A DNA stretch of 36,876 bases. Origin: Synechococcales cyanobacterium S06. Lineage in GTDB: Bacteria; Cyanobacteriota; Cyanobacteriia; Cyanobacteriales; JAABRE01. The position numbers and the translations under genes were made by a program. A model generated the notes under the pieces. The model saw nothing but the letters and a program-made list of their open reading frames with translations, was not told the DNA's origin and made no database searches. Every line of letters starts with the position of its first letter. Position 1 is the stretch's first letter. The stretch spans positions 1 through 36,876 of the forward strand of contig JAABRE010000050.1 of the NCBI GenBank assembly GCA_011391125.1. The letters run 5' to 3'. Shown piece by piece: positions 34,003-36,876 of the stretch.

Positions 34003-35362
34003 AACTTTAGAGGCGATCGCAAAGGAAGCGGACGGAGCATTAGAAGCAATTCCTTATTATGAGGATGGGATCAAGTCCCTTGCTCAATCGTTTTCCTTTA
34101 GCCAACCCCAAGACGAACATTATCAAGAATTACAATCGTTACAACAATCTTTTCCAGAAAGTTTAGCTTCCGAATATTATGGTAGGGGATTTTGCTTAAA
34201 ATTTTTAAATAAAAATGAGGAAGCTCTTATTTATTTTAATAAGGCTATAGAACAAAAAGCTGATTATGTGGATGCGTGGTTTGAACGTGCCACTGTACTA
34301 GGAATTTTAGATAGAATCGAAGAAGCACTTCTTTCTTTTAATAAAGTTTTAGAACTTGATCCCAGACACGTTAAGTCTTTAATATTCAAGGCTTTTATCT
34401 TAAGAGACGGTAAAAAGTACGAAGAAGCTCTTAAGTTACTAGATCGAGCTATTGATGTCGAACCCAATAATGCTGAAGCATGGAAAGAGAGAGGAATGGT
34501 TTTAACATATTTAGACCAAAATGAGAAAGCTCTTACTTCTTTTAATCGGGCGATCGAATGTGATCCAGATGATGCTGAAGTATGGCATTGCCGAGGTTGC
34601 TATTTTAGAATGACTGATAACTATGAGAAAGCTTTGGACGATTCACAGAAGGCGATTGATATTAATCCTGAATATGCGGATGCTTGGTACAATAAAGGTC
34701 GTGTTTTATCGGCTCTGAATCAGACTGAAGACGCAATTTTATCTATGAAAGCGACACTAGAAATTGTTCCCGAATATGTTGATGCTTGGCACTTTTTAGG
34801 TAGATTGCTGGAAGACTCTAATAAAAATGAAGAGGCTTTAGAGGCTTATGATCAAGTGATTGAGATTGATCCGAATCACTACGAAGCATGGTGCGATCGA
34901 GGGGATGTTCTCCAAACTCTCGGAAAAAAGAACGAATCCCTTCTTGCCTACGATAAAAGTATTGAAATTAACCCCGATTATGACAGGGCTTGGAGCAATA
35001 AAGGAAATGCTTTGGGAAGAATGGAAAGATATAAAGAGTCACTGAACTGTTACGACAAAGCTATTGAAATTGATCCTAATCAAGCTAATGTTTGGTTTAA
35101 TCGAGGATGTTCTTTGTACAAACTAGCAGAATTTAACGAAGAAAATCAACTGCGAATAGTTACTGAGGCTCTAAAGTCTTTTATAAAAGCAACTGAAATT
35201 GCACCAAGTTATGCTCGTGCATGGCTATTTCGGGGTGAGCTATTAGTTGATTTAGGACGATATGGGGATGCCCTAAAATGCTTTGAAACAGTCTTGGAGA
35301 TTGATCCTAATTGCGAATATGCAGAATTAGCAAGGGAATATAAACAGAAGATTTTAGGTTAA
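33953..35362 (+). pseudogene. TPR protein, C-terminal portion of the same gene
   Basis: The frame encodes 469 residues, of which the first about 10 overlap the previous ORF and are not native. About 11 tetratricopeptide repeats of 34 residues follow from about residue 60, e.g. WKERGMVLTYLDQNEKALTSFNRAIECDPDDAEV and WYNKGRVLSALNQTEDAILSM. The reading frame joins that of the preceding ORF after about 33980 (GAACTTATCAGC, one base too many). Together the two parts would give a TPR protein of around 800 residues with some 18 repeats. The ATG at 33953 has no role-supporting ribosome binding site. A free C-terminal TPR polypeptide is the alternative. Confidence 0.7.
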
Positions 35363-35570
35363 TATAGTCAGCAAGAAATAGTTTGTAGCAATAATTTTAG
35401 TCCATCGATTGGTAATACACAAAACCCAACATTTATCTTGATTCAATCGCTCAACGCCTCCCTTGGCAATCGATTTGTTGGGTTGCATTTCATTTAACCC
35501 AACCTACATTTTTTAGGAGATGCGATCGCGCTTTGTGGAATGTGGGAGATGCGATCGAGCTTATTTATTC
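35363..35570. repeat. Intergenic stretch with inverted and duplicated repeats
   Basis: TTGGGTT (35478-35484) pairs with AACCCAA (35496-35502), with an outer AACCCAACA at about 35425. TTTGTGGAATGTGGGAG occurs at about 35533 and again at about 36242, each time close to CGATCG sequences. The region around 35443-35475 (CAATCGCTCAACGCCTCCC) is similar to 36210-36240. No gene is seen; this looks like repeat debris between the TPR gene and the DUF5615 pair. Confidence 0.5.
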
Positions 35571-35921
35571 CTAATTCTTAGTGAAATTTCCCTCATCATC
35601 AATAAAAACAATTCCCCTAGATAAAGAAGGCAGTAATTCGCTAACTTTAATCATTAAAGGTAATAGATAATTAGGGTTCGTGCTACGAGTGTTCAAAATA
35701 ACAACTTTTAAAATACTATTGCTTAAATTTTGCTGATATGGTAGGTTTTTGTCGGCGGTGATAAAAACCTCAAAAGGATGATTTTCTGCTCTTTCGACAA
35801 TTTCTCTATCTTTTAAGCCACGCCATCCCATATCATTAACGTTATAAACTTGATAACCCTTAGTCAAAAAAGGTTGTTTGAGTTTTTTACTTAAAAGATT
35901 TTCGTCTAGTAATATGATCAT
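35571..35921 (-). CDS. DUF5615 PIN-like protein, putative toxin (second pair)
   Basis: A 116-residue PIN-like protein. The start is set at ATG 35921 in the TAATG overlap with the DUF433 stop, giving MIILLDENLLSKKL; an ATG three codons earlier also exists. Acidic motifs: DEN near the start and FITADKNLPYQQNL in the middle, matching the other DUF5615 protein at 3771-4091 (FITVDRNLSFQQNL). The C-terminal part (LLPSLSRGIVFIDDEGNF) is longer than in the first copy. It is a likely Mg-dependent nuclease toxin by family. Confidence 0.8.
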   Translation of the reverse strand: MIILLDENLLSKKLKQPFLTKGYQVYNVNDMGWRGLKDREIVERAENHPFEVFITADKNLPYQQNLSNSILKVVILNTRSTNPNYLLPLMIKVSELLPSLSRGIVFIDDEGNFTKN

Positions 35922-36157
35922 TAGGCGCAACGTTGTTGATCTATCATCAACCTAGCTACATTTTCTAAAACCTTCATTGTTTGAGTTTTGAGATAGGGAA
36001 AATCATTGATAAATTCCGTTAACCCTCCTTCCTCCTCCAGATAGTCAAATAATGTTTGTAAAGGTACACGACTACCCACAAAAACAGGTTCACCGCTCAT
36101 AATTTGAGGATCTGAATGAATAATTTTTTGAATTTCTAATAATTGATTTAAAGTCAT
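35921..36157 (-). CDS. DUF433 protein, putative antitoxin (second pair)
   Basis: A 78-residue DUF433 protein: HSDPQIMSGEPVFVGSRVPLQTLFDYL, then INDFPYLKTQTMKVL. This is the same segment order as the copy at 3551-3769 (SPEIMGGTPVFAGTRVPLQTF), though clearly diverged. The stop overlaps the start of the DUF5615 gene (TAATG), giving coupled translation. The two pairs in the window lie on opposite strands and are not recent duplicates. Confidence 0.83.
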   Translation of the reverse strand: MTLNQLLEIQKIIHSDPQIMSGEPVFVGSRVPLQTLFDYLEEEGGLTEFINDFPYLKTQTMKVLENVARLMIDQQRCA

Positions 36158-36286
36158 TGCTTTTTGATAAAAAAATTCTTATATATTAATGTTATCAGAA
36201 AAAGAGTTCGATTGCTCAGCGCCGCCCTTGGCGATCGAGTTTTGTGGAATGTGGGAGGTTCGATCGATCGTAGCGATAGTTTATTG

Positions 36287-36332
36287 ATTTCATTTTTATT
36301 CTGTCAATGTGACGCACCCTACAGTAAAGTAA
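36287..36332. repeat. Right half of a family C hairpin element
   Basis: TTTCATTTTTATTCTGTCAA followed by TGTGACGCACCCTACAG matches the right half of the elements at 5833, 7321 and 8376; the GGTGCGTCAC left arm is missing. It lies directly upstream of the small antitoxin-like gene. Confidence 0.65.
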
Positions 36333-36375
36333 AGTAGTTAGCTATAATATAAATAATTTTTTTGAGTTCATAAAT

Positions 36376-36591
36376 ATGACATTAACCGAAATAATTCCCT
36401 CTTTAAAACAATTATCCTCTCAAGAAAAACTTAAAGCTATTCAGTTTTTAGCCTCTGAATTAGCACAAGAAAATATAGCTCAGATTGAACCTAACAAAAG
36501 TTACGAAATCTGGTCTCCATATAACGCTTTTTCCGCCGAAAAAACTTTAACTCAAATGTTACAAGAACATAGTCAAAAAGCAGAAAAATAA
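36376..36591 (+). CDS. Small antitoxin-like protein upstream of an aspartyl-protease-like gene
   Basis: A 71-residue protein. Its N-terminal helices (LTEIIPSLKQLSSQEKLKAIQFLASELAQEN) look like the start of several small cyanobacterial antitoxins, and its C-terminal segment (YEIWSPYNAFSAEKTLTQMLQEH) is a family hallmark I recall from conserved hypotheticals found before aspartyl-protease-like genes. The following gene begins 4 bases after its stop but is broken by an insertion. The antitoxin role is inferred from the context. Confidence 0.65.
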   Translation: MTLTEIIPSLKQLSSQEKLKAIQFLASELAQENIAQIEPNKSYEIWSPYNAFSAEKTLTQMLQEHSQKAEK

Positions 36592-36594
36592 AAC

Positions 36595-36670
36595 ATGAAT
36601 CACCAAAAAAGATTTAATTTTATTGAGAAAACAGACACCAGTGGTCAAACAAGTTTAGTTCCTTACAGCG
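36595..36670 (+). pseudogene. 5' fragment of a retropepsin-like aspartyl protease gene cut by an IS
   Basis: ATG 36595 begins MNHQKRFNFIEKTDTSGQTS, then LVPYS, after which the frame runs into IS sequence and stops at TAG 36694. Small cyanobacterial aspartyl-protease-like proteins start with the pattern F(D/N)FIEK...GQTSLVPY(I/L)P and reach their DTG site only some 20-30 residues later. The catalytic part is thus lost here. The break at CGTA fits the TA target of IS630-type elements; the remainder would lie right of the window. Confidence 0.55.
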
Positions 36671-36718
36671 TAATGCAAGACAGTATGGGACAATAGAGAA
36701 AACTTTTGAGAGGTTCAA

Positions 36719-36876
36719 ATGCGCCCTTTATCCAAAGATATTCGAGAAAAAATTGTTAGCACCTACTTCGAAGGCAACACCTCTATTAGAAAGGTAGCCG
36801 AACGCTTCAGGGTGAGCCAAAACACGGTACAGAAGCTGGTCAAACAAAAAAGAGAGACAGGAAACATCAATCCCCA
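36719..36876 (+). mobile_element. IS630-type transposase, 5' part (runs off the right edge)
   Basis: ATG 36719, preceded by GAGAGG, begins MRPLSKDIREKIVSTYFEGN, then TSIRKVAERFRVSQNTVQKL. This is the N-terminal helix-turn-helix of IS630/Tc1-like transposases. Only 52 codons are visible, and the DDE domain lies outside. The left end of the element is probably at about 36671, where the aspartyl-protease-like frame is lost. The 36671-36718 stretch is then the IS left end. Confidence 0.75.

Overview
This is a stretch of cyanobacterial chromosome. Evidence: a 37-residue Ycf37-type photosystem I assembly gene context next to rpmI-rplT, MenB of the phylloquinone/menaquinone route, many GCGATCGC (HIP1-type) octamers, heptamer tandem repeats of the CTATCAA type, and very AT-rich coding DNA. 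The combination (low GC, dense small inverted-repeat elements, many small toxin-antitoxin pairs) fits a unicellular, Geminocystis/Cyanobacterium/Microcystis/Crocosphaera-like lineage; I cannot name the species.

Layout. 1-850: the 3' end of a DDE transposase and a membrane-anchored protein whose C-terminus was cut off by that element. 1.4-3.4 kb: gyrB. 3.4-9.5 kb: an accessory block with a DUF433-DUF5615 pair, a STAND NTPase, a frameshifted VapBC pair, a second PIN pair, remnants of other toxin-antitoxin genes, a small Cys-rich gene broken by a hairpin repeat, and repeated hairpin elements. 9.6-16.5 kb: core genes (rpmI, rplT, a solute-binding protein, ycf37, menB, rlmN, two small Cys proteins), punctuated by three copies of a 214-221 bp MITE with 6-bp target duplications, a foldback element and a candidate structured RNA with a strong terminator. 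16.5-28.8 kb: a long plus-strand run with an orphan DndD-like SMC ATPase and its small partner, a PilZ protein, a DEP/NTF2-like protein, a lipoprotein solute binder, an MscS channel, an Uma2 nuclease, a zinc-ribbon Ser/Thr kinase, feoA-feoB and a class II glutamine amidotransferase. 28.9-30.2 kb: a second STAND NTPase, paralogous to the first. 30.4-32.8 kb: a putative graspetide (ATP-grasp ligated RiPP) locus with two precursor peptides, one ATP-grasp ligase and a small membrane protein. 33-35.4 kb: a large TPR gene split by two frame breaks. 35.6-36.9 kb: a second DUF5615/DUF433 pair, an antitoxin-like gene, and an aspartyl-protease-like gene cut by an IS630-type element.

The most interesting system is the 30.4-32.8 kb locus. 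Its two 81-residue precursors carry a microviridin-like leader element (PFTLCFL; compare PFFARFL) and are about 97% identical in DNA through codon 52. Beyond that point their C-terminal cores diverge almost completely, and neither has the classical microviridin KYPSD core. With one MvdC/MvdD-like ligase this suggests a graspetide group with an unusual core, which I infer may be undescribed. The other recurrent theme is small mobile inverted-repeat elements that land exactly at gene ends or inside small genes, twice preserving and once supplying a stop codon.
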